NCBI RefSeq assembly: GCF_002505485.1
Contig: NZ_DAVG01000100.1
Location: forward strand, 1 to 27,947
Source of the DNA: Methanosarcina sp. UBA5
GTDB taxonomy: Archaea > Halobacteriota > Methanosarcinia > Methanosarcinales > Methanosarcinaceae
Direction: 5' to 3'
DNA length: 27,947 nucleotides
Shown one piece after another: positions 1-7,440 of the stretch. The notes under the pieces were generated by a model. It did no database searches, had not been told where the DNA came from, and saw nothing but the letters and a program-made list of their open reading frames with translations. Every line of letters begins with the position of its first letter. The stretch's first letter is position 1. The translations under genes and the position numbers were made by a program.

Positions 1-502
1 CCAATTTCAAGTGTAATTTTCTACGTAAATAACTATAGTATAATAAAAACGATGACAGATGAATAAAAAAATCGCTCTTTATGAAACTGATGAGTATAAT
101 TTCTCTTTAATGGGCCCTCTAGAAACTTAGTATGTTCCTGATATAATTCTTTTATACATATTATTTTTTATATTTCTATTATTGTGGAAAATGATGAATA
201 CAATAAGCTTTGTTTAACGCTTTTCCATATGTATAGCCCCCTCTTAGCTTCTTCATTCAGAGAAGCAGGGAATATAGGTAACTCTAAAAAATATGCGCAA
301 CTGCAAAATAACTACAATATTTCTATTAGAAAGCTTCCTGGCCAAAATTAATTCTTGTTTTATAAAAGGTATATAATTTTATTTATATATTAATATTTGT
401 TAAAAACTTTTTATTTTATATGTCTTCTATGTTTAATTAATAGGATTACATATTCATTATCTTCATATTATGTAAAGTCCCCTTAGAAAACCCTAACTTT
501 TT
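1..502. other. AT-rich stretch without a confident gene
   Basis: Mostly AT-rich DNA. A 55-codon ORF with a GTG start lies at 184-351 (+) and reads somewhat like protein, but it has no visible ribosome binding site and I do not recognise it. A 23-codon ATG ORF lies at 59-130. Neither is supported well enough to call a gene. The segment may hold remnants of decayed genes. Confidence 0.3.
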
Positions 503-865
503 TCAATCAGAACACGAAATTTTAAGAATTTTCTGCCTTAATTTCTGCCTTATTTCTTGAGAATCAACTCTCTTACCCCCAAAATCAGGGCTAACAAAAT
601 CTAATTCTTTGGTCTCTCCTACGAGGTTATGGGCTAATTCTCTAGCTTTCAATAGCAGAATAAATTTCCATGTATATTTATGAACTTCATAGTTATCTCA
701 GATTAAGCTTTCAGATTGGCTTAAGGAATTAGTCTGTACATTGAGAGATATGTCTTATAGAGCTTCTAATGAAGTCAAAATCTTTAGGTAATTTTAAAAA
801 TAGGTTACAGATATGCCTTTTCTTCACTCACAGGCTATCTGTTGAAGCGTATATTCATATTTCAT
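503..865 (-). pseudogene. possible decayed ORF downstream of the coiled-coil gene
   Basis: An ATG at 865 lies 6 bases after the stop of the upstream coiled-coil gene. The same frame runs to a stop at 503-505, interrupted by TGA (824-826), TAA (794-796), TAA (755-757) and TGA (698-700). The last 64 codons (503-697) are open and protein-like, with runs such as ARELAHNLVGETKELDF. Some stops could be C-to-T changes of Arg or Gln codons. In AT-rich DNA four stops in 121 codons is not far from chance, so only the 3' part is suggestive. No family is recognised. Confidence 0.3.
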
Positions 866-871
866 TTATCG

Positions 872-1231
872 TTAAAAATTTGCGAGCTTCGAATGTAATA
901 TTTTATTTTCTAGCACTATCAAACTAACTTCTGCGTCCAGGACTTTGTTTATTGCTTCTTCTCTTTTGGTCTCAGCTTTCCTTATTAGTTCTCCGAGACT
1001 TTGGATCTGTGAATCCAATTTATTACTAATTAAGTCTAATTTTTTTGATTGTGTTTGTATAATCTTAGCCTCTGCTGATTTTCTCAGGCAATCTGCAGCT
1101 ATTATTAAACCATCAAAATAAGCGACTTTCTCAGATGCTATTTCGAGTTCAGCTTTTACTTTTTCAACCTCTTCTTCGTCAATCATTAAATTGTGTTGTT
1201 GTCTTTCAGTACAACATTCTGCACTCATCAT
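872..1231 (-). CDS. small coiled-coil protein, function unknown
   Basis: This is a 119-residue, Lys/Glu-rich protein predicted to be almost wholly helical. From about residue 18 to the end it shows heptad-like spacing of Ile, Leu and Val, which suggests a long coiled coil. Two cysteines near the N-terminus (residues 6-7) are the only other notable feature. The start is well supported: GGGAGGT lies 4 bases upstream of the first ATG, and an archaeal TATA-like sequence lies about 40-50 bases upstream. I do not recognise a family and no function can be assigned. A decayed frame follows directly downstream. Confidence 0.6.
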   Translation of the reverse strand: MMSAECCTERQQHNLMIDEEEVEKVKAELEIASEKVAYFDGLIIAADCLRKSAEAKIIQTQSKKLDLISNKLDSQIQSLGELIRKAETKREEAINKVLDAEVSLIVLENKILHSKLANF

Positions 1232-1267
1232 ATAACCTCCCTATTTTAGGAGTAATTATTACAGTCT

Positions 1268-1284
1268 TAAATGTTTATATATGT
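1268..1284 (-). promoter_or_regulatory. TATA-box promoter of the coiled-coil gene
   Basis: On the minus strand the sequence reads AACATATATAAACA, a good archaeal TATA box. It is centred about 45 bases upstream of the start at 1231. With initiation about 25 bases downstream, it gives a leader of roughly 20 bases that contains the GGGAGGT ribosome binding site. Confidence 0.5.
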
Positions 1285-1543
1285 TTAGTTCTAGAAAAGT
1301 TATACAGATGATATAGTAATAACTCCAAAAGTCCTTTTTAGCAAATTTTTGCTCCGAGTTCATTTACTCCTGTATCCAGGCTTGCTATAGATCATTATTG
1401 GCGATTTATACAGATATACGAGGATATGAGAAAATCCTATTCTGAAAATCCTATTCTATTAGTTTTTATTTTCTGATAACTTTTTTACAGAATTGTAATA
1501 ATTGAGTCCCCGTACCATGAGGATTTTTGGTTGTGAAAACCAA
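1285..1543. other. intergenic region, weak hairpin at its end
   Basis: No gene is visible. At 1527-1543 a 6-bp stem (TTGGTT/AACCAA, loop 1533-1537) lies just past the end of the minus-strand gene that stops at 1544. It may help terminate that transcript, but there is no clear T-tract on that strand. Confidence 0.3.
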
Positions 1544-1855
1544 TTAATCTTCAATAACTGTTATCCTGCTATATATCCTCAAATCTACCTGACTTGCTAT
1601 AGAATAACCTATTTCTTGACTGCTAGGGGCATCAAACACAGGAATATTGAAATCACTGCCTGCATACGCATTCAGGTTTAGCATTGACAAGGCATAAACC
1701 AGAGCACCTATTTTATCTGGAGACTTCTCAGCTCCCGGGATTTCAGTCACATATCTGATCCTCAAGCTCAGGGAATGTACCGAAATGATGAACCTTACCC
1801 TGCTCGTAGAAGATACTAACAGGTTCAGCTCGAATTGCTTTTCCCCTGGAAGCAT
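1544..1855 (-). CDS. hypothetical protein
   Basis: This is a 103-residue ORF with alternating hydrophobic stretches that suggest a beta-rich fold. It has no Cys, transmembrane segment or signal peptide. I do not recognise the family. There is no clear ribosome binding site before the ATG at 1855, so the start is uncertain, and the ORF could be the 3' part of a longer ancestral gene. It lies about 75 bases downstream of the ferredoxin:disulfide reductase gene on the same strand and could share its transcript. Confidence 0.45.
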   Translation of the reverse strand: MLPGEKQFELNLLVSSTSRVRFIISVHSLSLRIRYVTEIPGAEKSPDKIGALVYALSMLNLNAYAGSDFNIPVFDAPSSQEIGYSIASQVDLRIYSRITVIED

Positions 1856-1930
1856 GAACTATTTTGAAAAGAATAACCAAATAAAAAAAGAAAATTACTG
1901 AAGTTTCAATAAACTCCCCTTTACTGGAAT

Positions 1931-2479
1931 TTACATAAACCGTTCAAATCTTTCCTTTCTCGCTTTACAGATAGGACAAACTCCAGGCGGTTCGTCCATG
2001 GCACAGAGATATCCGCAAACCTTACATCTCCATACCGGTTTTGAAAGTTTCCCTGTAAACTCCATAGTTTCCATCATCTCGGCTTTTTTCTTTTCTTCAG
2101 CTCTTTCAGCGTCCCTCTGTGCTTTAGGAGGACGCCTTTCAGGAATCGATTCTACTCTTCTTTCTCCCCGGATAACCTCGTCCGAAACGTAAAGTGCACA
2201 ATAACAGGCTCCGTAATCGTTCAGGTCGGGGTCTCTATAGTAACAGGGACAGACAATGTCCAGGTCCTCTTCCAGATTGTTGGCAGAAAGCCTGCAAGGG
2301 CAGGACCAGTATCCGTACCGCTTCTCATTTGCGAGCAACCCCCGTACAAGGTCTTTTGTGAACTCAACATCAGGGTTGAGGTGATACCCTGATTTTTCGA
2401 CCTGGTTATTCAAGCGCCTGTAGACTTTATCCACCAGTTCTTCGGTTATGCTTTCTTCGGCAGCTTCCTCTTCTTTCAG
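1931..2479 (-). CDS. ferredoxin:disulfide reductase, FTR catalytic domain fused to rubredoxin domain
   Basis: The protein combines the catalytic subunit fold of ferredoxin:thioredoxin reductase with a short C-terminal rubredoxin domain. Counting from the GTG at 2434, the three paired-cysteine motifs are CPC (45-47), CPC (62-64) and CYC (77-79). In the FTR family these bind a [4Fe-4S] cluster next to a redox-active disulfide. The rubredoxin part has CxxC at 137-140 and 153-156. Such fusions are known from Methanosarcina, where they take electrons from ferredoxin to reduce disulfides. The usual CHC reads CYC here. I place the start at a CTG (2477-2479): AAGGGGGA lies 6 bases upstream, the frame stays open with an acidic segment, and a TAA closes it just above. 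The GTG at 2434 has no ribosome binding site. A glutaredoxin-like gene lies directly upstream. Confidence 0.88.
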   Translation of the reverse strand: MKEEEAAEESITEELVDKVYRRLNNQVEKSGYHLNPDVEFTKDLVRGLLANEKRYGYWSCPCRLSANNLEEDLDIVCPCYYRDPDLNDYGACYCALYVSDEVIRGERRVESIPERRPPKAQRDAERAEEKKKAEMMETMEFTGKLSKPVWRCKVCGYLCAMDEPPGVCPICKARKERFERFM

Positions 2480-2497
2480 CCCAATTCCCCCTTATAC

Positions 2498-2519
2498 AAA
2501 ACTTTTTTGAAAAAGTTTT
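2498..2519. terminator. hairpin between glutaredoxin and FTR genes
   Basis: A perfect stem (AAAACTTTT paired with AAAAGTTTT) lies in the 89-base gap between the NrdH-like gene and the disulfide reductase. It could terminate or attenuate transcription between the two. A similar poly-A/poly-T hairpin occurs near 5549. Confidence 0.4.
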
Positions 2520-2568
2520 ATCAAAAAGCCAAAATAATCTCCAACAGAATATTCAGCTTAATTTTCAC

Positions 2569-2874
2569 TTAAAATCCAAGGACTTCGCGGATTTCTTTTT
2601 CTTTAAAGCCCACGATCGCTTTTTCCCCATTTATAATAGTTGTCGGGAAAGAAGTTGAAGGGTTGAAACGCCTTAATTCCTCAACAGCCTGGTTTTCTTC
2701 TTCTCCTTCAAGCTTATCTACGTATATAAAATCGAAATTTACACCAAGATCGATAAGCAATTTCTTTGTCCTTTTGCACCATACACAGGTGCTAAGCCCA
2801 TACATTACAACCTTACCCCTGTCAATTCCGGAAATGTGAGCTCCTTTCTCCTTATCCAGAGTAGATACATCCAT
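2569..2874 (-). CDS. glutaredoxin-like / NrdH-type thiol-disulfide protein
   Basis: This is a 101-residue thioredoxin-fold protein. A short N-terminal extension (residues 1-20) precedes the fold. The active-site dithiol is CVWC (residues 30-33) after the first beta strand, and the conserved cis-proline region appears as SFPTTII around residue 75. The family (glutaredoxin/NrdH redoxins) transfers electrons to disulfide substrates such as ribonucleotide reductase. The gene sits upstream of the ferredoxin:disulfide reductase on the same strand, so it may be a redox partner or substrate of that enzyme; this is inference. GGGGGTTAA lies a few bases upstream of the ATG at 2874. The leader is long and contains a hairpin. 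Confidence 0.85.
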   Translation of the reverse strand: MDVSTLDKEKGAHISGIDRGKVVMYGLSTCVWCKRTKKLLIDLGVNFDFIYVDKLEGEEENQAVEELRRFNPSTSFPTTIINGEKAIVGFKEKEIREVLGF

Positions 2875-2950
2875 TCAGTTAACCCCCGGCCACGATAAAG
2901 TTATTGCAGTACGCCTATGAGTACTTTACCTTGAAAACGCGTTTTATTTG

Positions 2951-2982
2951 AGCCTGCCGGCAGATTGAAGTCCTTGCAGGCT
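2951..2982. repeat. inverted repeat in the leader of the NrdH-like gene
   Basis: AGCCTGC (2951-2957) pairs with GCAGGCT (2976-2982). It lies between the probable TATA box and the start codon, in what would be a leader of about 120 bases. It could be a regulatory or stability hairpin. Confidence 0.35.
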
Positions 2983-3019
2983 GCAAGTTTTGTAAATACT
3001 TATGAGAAAATATAGACTA

Positions 3020-3034
3020 AAGTATATAAAATCT
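3020..3034 (-). promoter_or_regulatory. TATA-box candidate for the NrdH-like gene
   Basis: The minus strand reads GATTTTATATACTTT, a typical archaeal TATA box. It lies about 150 bases upstream of the ATG at 2874 and just past the end of the flavoprotein gene. This suggests that the redox pair has its own promoter. Confidence 0.4.
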
Positions 3035-3064
3035 GGACATACCAATAAGGTATCCTGATAATTC

Positions 3065-3733
3065 TTATTTTATCAAGCCCATCCGGACATACCAGTCATA
3101 ATCGTGGGCAAACCGGTCTTTATCAGATTTTACAAGCTGGCAGAAATATTCTGTCGTCTGGCGATGCATTTCATCCTGATCCGGATATTCTACCTCTCCA
3201 CGAATCGATTTTACTAGCTTTTTACCAAGCTCTTCGGCGTTTCCCGCAGCTTGCTCGAGTGCAGAAGGATACATCCCAACTGCAACACCAAGGCCACCGA
3301 CAACGGTAACACCAAGAGTCATGAGCACGCTGTTCATGTATTCTACAACCACATCTGCCTTGCCTCCTCCTGCCGTGGACACTGAGCACCCGAATTTTCC
3401 GGTCAGCATCTGACAATGGATAGCATCTGAGAGTCGGTCAAAGAAAGCTTTCATAGGGGCCGGAACCGAGTTAATATAATTCGGAGCTCCAAAAACGATC
3501 CCATCAGAGTTCAGAATTCTGTCAAGAAGCTCCTCAAAGTCATCGATCTGAGGGCACTCCCCAGTCGCATAACAGGCTCCGCATCCTGTGCAGTATTCTA
3601 TACGCAATTTGTATAGATCTATCAGTTCGACGTCCGCGCCTTCGGACTCCGCGCCTTTGAGCACGGATTTTACCAGTTGAAGAGTCTTGCTCTCATTCCC
3701 TCTCGGACTTGCGTTAATTCCAAGAATTTTCAT
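3065..3733 (-). CDS. iron-sulfur flavoprotein, Isf family
   Basis: This is a 222-residue flavodoxin-like protein of the NADPH-dependent FMN reductase superfamily. The N-terminus has the FMN phosphate-binding motif GINASPRGNESKT (residues 5-17). The compact cluster motif CX2CX2CX5C is formed by Cys48, 51, 54 and 60, as in Isf from Methanosarcina, which binds one [4Fe-4S] cluster and FMN and can reduce O2 or peroxide with electrons from ferredoxin. GAPNYINSVPAPMKAFFDR is the usual flavin-contact loop. I use the ATG at 3733, not the GTG 9 bases earlier, because AAGGTGAT precedes it with good spacing. The MFS transporter gene ends 60 bases upstream, so the two are probably cotranscribed. Confidence 0.88.
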   Translation of the reverse strand: MKILGINASPRGNESKTLQLVKSVLKGAESEGADVELIDLYKLRIEYCTGCGACYATGECPQIDDFEELLDRILNSDGIVFGAPNYINSVPAPMKAFFDRLSDAIHCQMLTGKFGCSVSTAGGGKADVVVEYMNSVLMTLGVTVVGGLGVAVGMYPSALEQAAGNAEELGKKLVKSIRGEVEYPDQDEMHRQTTEYFCQLVKSDKDRFAHDYDWYVRMGLIK

Positions 3734-3793
3734 GATTATCACCTTGATTGAATGGATTCGCGATGATTACATGAATTACACAGGATTAACGTA

Positions 3794-5272
3794 TTATTTT
3801 TTGCTTTTTTCAGGGATACGGGCGTGAACTATTGGACTCCTTTTCCCTCTCACGAGGGATGCGAATATTCCTAGAATGCAGGAGGCCGTAAAGAGAATGA
3901 AAGCATAATGCAGGCTTAAAACGAACCGGGGATAATATTCAGGCGTGATCTCTACAGGACCAATAACAATCGCAAAGATCATCATTGCAATACCCATCGA
4001 CAGCATCTGGCCAAGGAGACGCATAGTCCCGTTCATTCCCGACGCTACGCCGTAGAATCTTTTATCGACCGAGCTCATGATTGCATTTGTATTTGGAGAC
4101 GAGAAAAGCCCGAAGCCTATACCAAGAATAACCAAAGTGATAATAAGGTGCCAGATAGGAGTTTTTTCTGTAAGGAAAATTAGAAGGAAGAGTCCAAGCG
4201 CAGTAAATGTCATTCCTGCGGATGCAACAATCCGTGGTTCAACCCTGTCAGAGAGCCGGCCGGCAATTGGCGAAACCATAGCCATGATAACCGGCTGTGC
4301 TACCAAGATAAGTCCAACATGTTCGGGAGTGAAGCCTTTTGTGTACTGAAGATCGAGGCTTAAGAGAAAAGTTACTGCGAAAGTCGCACTATAATTGATA
4401 AGCGCAGACAGGTTCGAAAAGGCAAATATTCTATTTTTTGTCAGGAGACTAATGTCGAGAACAGGAGAGGGTATTCTCATTTCGTATAAAGCAAAAATAA
4501 TAACTCCGAGAATTCCCACGGCTAGGAGGGCAGCTCCTTTAAAGTCCGGGAGAACTGAAAAACCGTACATAACTGCAACTATCGATGCACCGTATATCAC
4601 TGACCCTATCAGGTCGAACTTCTCCCCTCTGCACTCAGCCCATTCACCTTTAATTTTCCATAAGATCAGGAGAATTGCTGTAATGCCTATAGGAACATTT
4701 ACGAAGAAGATGCTTCTCCAGCCGAGATACTGCGTCATCGCGCCTCCAAGTAAAGGACCAAGGGAAAGCCCAATGTAAACTGCAGTAATATAAGTACCAA
4801 GAGCTTTTCCACGCTCACCAGGCGGGAAGACCGAAGTAACAATGGCGACGCCTGTCCCGAAGATCATTGCACTCCCAATACCCTGAACGAGCCGTACTCC
4901 AACCAGCATTTCCGATGAGGAAGCCATAGTCAGAATTAAAGACGAAAGGCTGAAGACCGTAATACCATAGAGGAAAATCTTTTTCCTCCCGTAAATGTCT
5001 GCGATTTTTCCGAAAGGGACAAGAAACAATGCTGATGAAAGAAGATAAGCAGTCGCAACCCAAGAAAGGGCAATAGCATCCATGTGAAATTCGGCCCCAA
5101 TAGCAGGCAGGGCAATATTCACTGCCGAACCGTCAAAAGGAGTGATAAATCCCGCCAGTATCGCAATAAAAAGCACGACCTGTTTCCCTGTGCCGACAAC
5201 AGGAACATCAGGTGTACGGCAGATTTCCGGAACTTTGGCAGGTGATCCGGTGTTATTTGTATCTTTTTTCAT
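3794..5272 (-). CDS. MFS drug-efflux transporter, DHA2 (EmrB/QacA) family, 14 TM
   Basis: This is a 492-residue membrane protein with about 14 hydrophobic segments. The MFS motif A is visible as GKIADIYGRKK after TM2. The DHA2-type segment GPLLGGAMTQYLGWRSIFF with the following NVPIG marks the EmrB/QacA drug:H+ antiporter family. It would export organic compounds from the cytoplasm using proton (or sodium) gradients; the substrate cannot be told from sequence. I choose the ATG at 5272, with GTGAT just upstream, over the GTG at 5281. An Isf-like flavoprotein follows 60 bases downstream. A palindrome of TetR-operator type lies about 127 bases upstream, consistent with inducible expression. Confidence 0.9.
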   Translation of the reverse strand: MKKDTNNTGSPAKVPEICRTPDVPVVGTGKQVVLFIAILAGFITPFDGSAVNIALPAIGAEFHMDAIALSWVATAYLLSSALFLVPFGKIADIYGRKKIFLYGITVFSLSSLILTMASSSEMLVGVRLVQGIGSAMIFGTGVAIVTSVFPPGERGKALGTYITAVYIGLSLGPLLGGAMTQYLGWRSIFFVNVPIGITAILLILWKIKGEWAECRGEKFDLIGSVIYGASIVAVMYGFSVLPDFKGAALLAVGILGVIIFALYEMRIPSPVLDISLLTKNRIFAFSNLSALINYSATFAVTFLLSLDLQYTKGFTPEHVGLILVAQPVIMAMVSPIAGRLSDRVEPRIVASAGMTFTALGLFLLIFLTEKTPIWHLIITLVILGIGFGLFSSPNTNAIMSSVDKRFYGVASGMNGTMRLLGQMLSMGIAMMIFAIVIGPVEITPEYYPRFVLSLHYAFILFTASCILGIFASLVRGKRSPIVHARIPEKSKK

Positions 5273-5398
5273 GTGTATCACTTATAAGAAGGGTCGTTAC
5301 CTACAGCTTATGGTGTCAGAAAAATAGCAATCTATTTATGTGCAGGATAGATTGTTTCAGAGACGATACTCTTCATTAATACTTTTCCTCGTTATGGC

Positions 5399-5412
5399 TG
5401 ACTGATCGGTCA
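5399..5412. promoter_or_regulatory. palindromic operator candidate (TetR-type)
   Basis: TGACTGATCGGTCA is a near-perfect palindrome (TGAC-N-GATC-N-GTCA), the size and style of TetR/AcrR-family operators. It lies upstream of the divergently placed MFS exporter gene. No regulator gene is adjacent, so the link is inference. Confidence 0.4.
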
Positions 5413-5980
5413 TTTAGTACTATTTGTTTGTATTAAACATTACGCTGAAGCAAAGCTTTCAAGCAACCGTTGCGCCGGTTGATCACGCCGATAGGATTTG
5501 GGGTTAAGGTTCTCAAACTCAAATGTTGCGCTGTTTTTCGTTTTCGATCAAACCTTTTTTCAAAAGGTTTGCGCTCAAGCCTTTTTTAAAAAAGCTTGCA
5601 GTAAATCTGAGAACACAAATTAAACTATTAGAACAGAGTAATAATTAAATTAAGACTACCCGAAATCAAGATTACCTGGAAACTTTCCTTTCCATGCTGT
5701 TAAATCCGGATAAAGTTTAAAAGAAATTAATGGTTCAGGCAAGGTAAAATCTGAAGGTTAAATTTATATTTTAAGGCTAAATTTACAACAAACTGAGCAA
5801 TACAAAACCAGAAAACTGAGTTTCGAAGAGGACTGTGACCCAGTTAAATATATAAAAATTGACAGGTTAAGCCATTAAACCTATGCTTACCAAAAATCTT
5901 TGATGGATCTACTACGGATTTACCAATAAAATTATGCTAAATTATGCCAGTATGAAGATTATAGAGGTTATAGACTCACA
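5413..5980. other. long intergenic region with paired hairpins
   Basis: No gene is visible between the exporter and the CNNM-like gene. The stretch contains two adjacent poly-A/poly-T hairpins (listed separately) and AT-rich sequence. No strong TATA box could be fixed for the gene at 5981. AGAGGT lies about 15 bases upstream of its ATG. Confidence 0.4.
5549..5598. repeat. tandem pair of A/T-rich hairpins
   Basis: Hairpin 1 pairs CAAACCTTTT (5549-5558) with AAAAGGTTTG (5562-5571) around a 3-base loop. Hairpin 2 pairs CAAGC plus a T-run (5576-5587) with an A-run plus GCTTG (5588-5598), with one bulged C at 5581. They are 4 bases apart. They resemble the hairpin at 2498-2519, which suggests a dispersed family or terminator-type elements. 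Confidence 0.5.
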
Positions 5981-7102
5981 ATGAATGAAATTATTATTTG
6001 GATATTGATCATACTCTGCTTGATGCAGTCCGCTATCTTTTCCGGAATGACAATCGGGGTTTTCGGCCTTGGGAGACTCAGGCTTGAGATCGAGGCCGAA
6101 GCAGACAACAAAGAGGCTATCAAAATCCTGCAGATCCGACGGGATTCAAACTTCCTGCTTACGACACTGCTCTGGGGAAATATTGCCGTGAATGTCCTCA
6201 TTGCCCAGCTTACAGGCTCCGTTCTGACAGGAGCTTCAGCTTTTCTCTTCTCTACTTTTGTAATTACCAGTTTCGGAGAGATCGCACCCCAGGCTTATTT
6301 TTCCCGAAATGCCTTGTCACTCGGAGCAAAACTAACTCCTGTAGTTCGCTTCTACCAGTTGCTGCTCTATCCGGTAGCCAAGCCCACAGCCCTGATTCTT
6401 GACTGGTGGCTCGGCAGGGAAAAACTTGAACTCTTCAAGGAACAGTCTATGCGGATTATGCTCGAAAAGCACATCGAGTCTGGAAAGTCTGATATTGGTA
6501 CTTTTGAGGGGATAGGAGCCTTGAACTTTCTCTCCATAGACGATGTTAGCATTTCCGATGAGGGCTCGCTAATAGACGAGAGAAGTATAATCTCTCTGCC
6601 GGTGGAAAATAACCGTCCTGTATTTCCTACTTTCAAAAGAGAACCGACTGACCCATTTCTGCAAAAGATAGAAGCCTCCGGGAAGAAGTGGGTAATCATT
6701 ACCAGCCCTCAGAATGAACCTGTCATGGTGCTTGATGCGGACCACTTTCTCCGGGACGCGGTTTATAAAAAAGGCCCATTCATTCCGTTTTCTTACTGCC
6801 ACTTCCCAGTTGTCGTGAGATCTCCCAAGACCAGGCTTGAAAAAGTAATTAGGCAGTTTAAGGTGTATCCGCAATACCCTGAAGACGATGTGATCGACCA
6901 GGATCTTATCCTCTACTGGGACCAGGAAAAAAGAATTATTACAGGTTCGGATATTCTGGGCCGGCTGCTGCGGGGAATTGTAGTGGAATGTGACCTGAAA
7001 TCAGGGTGCGAACTTCCTGTTCCGCCTTCCCAGCCCGGAGTTGTCAGAAGAAGTTTGAGAAGAGGAAAAAAGAAAGAAAGCGAAGAGCGGAAAAAAGAAT
7101 AA
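5981..7102 (+). CDS. CNNM/DUF21-domain membrane protein with degenerate CBS region
   Basis: This is a 373-residue protein. Residues 1-150 form the DUF21 (CNNM transmembrane) domain, with about four hydrophobic segments. Its signatures include FSGMTIGVFGLGRLRLEIEA at 21-40, then the Lys/Arg-rich loop ending in NFLLTTLLWGNIAVNVLIA, and SFGEIAPQ at about 106. In the family this domain binds and transports or senses Mg2+ or other divalent cations. The cytosolic part (about 160-330) occupies the place of the CBS pair but looks divergent. The C-terminus is a basic tail rich in Arg, Lys and Glu. The gene stands alone, flanked by long intergenic regions. The start has only a distant AGAGGT, so the leader may be unusual. 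Confidence 0.8.
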   Translation: MNEIIIWILIILCLMQSAIFSGMTIGVFGLGRLRLEIEAEADNKEAIKILQIRRDSNFLLTTLLWGNIAVNVLIAQLTGSVLTGASAFLFSTFVITSFGEIAPQAYFSRNALSLGAKLTPVVRFYQLLLYPVAKPTALILDWWLGREKLELFKEQSMRIMLEKHIESGKSDIGTFEGIGALNFLSIDDVSISDEGSLIDERSIISLPVENNRPVFPTFKREPTDPFLQKIEASGKKWVIITSPQNEPVMVLDADHFLRDAVYKKGPFIPFSYCHFPVVVRSPKTRLEKVIRQFKVYPQYPEDDVIDQDLILYWDQEKRIITGSDILGRLLRGIVVECDLKSGCELPVPPSQPGVVRRSLRRGKKKESEERKKE

Positions 7103-7141
7103 AAATGCAAAGAGGAAAACAAAAAACAGGGTAGTATACCG

Positions 7142-7268
7142 AAAGCTCTGTAAATTCGAATCTCCGATACATAATTTTTGATATAAAGCCTGTGCACCAG
7201 TGAAAAACGATAATCTCTTTTGTGGTCAGGAAAAATGGTACAGGATAACTCCGAATTTACAGAGCTTT
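7142..7268. mobile_element. MITE-like element with perfect 17-bp terminal inverted repeats
   Basis: AAAGCTCTGTAAATTCG (7142-7158) is repeated exactly in inverse orientation at 7252-7268, giving a 127-bp unit. Weak similarity continues outside the arms. There is no ORF inside. The structure fits a miniature inverted-repeat transposable element or a long RNA hairpin. It sits between the CNNM-like gene and the broken amidotransferase gene. No second copy is seen in the window. Confidence 0.55.
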
Positions 7269-7440
7269 TGATACATTGCCGAAACATAAATTTATGTAGT
7301 GACGCTAAAGAATGACGAGTATTTAATTTCAAGTGTTTCTGTTACCGATAAATTTGAATGTTATCACTCAAAAATTCAGAAACAATTAAAAATTAAAAAT
7401 TATATATATTAATTTAAATGTTTAAAGTAAGGGTTTAAAC

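Noticed and set aside
59..130. A 23-codon ATG ORF
   Set aside because: No ribosome binding site and no recognisable protein signal.
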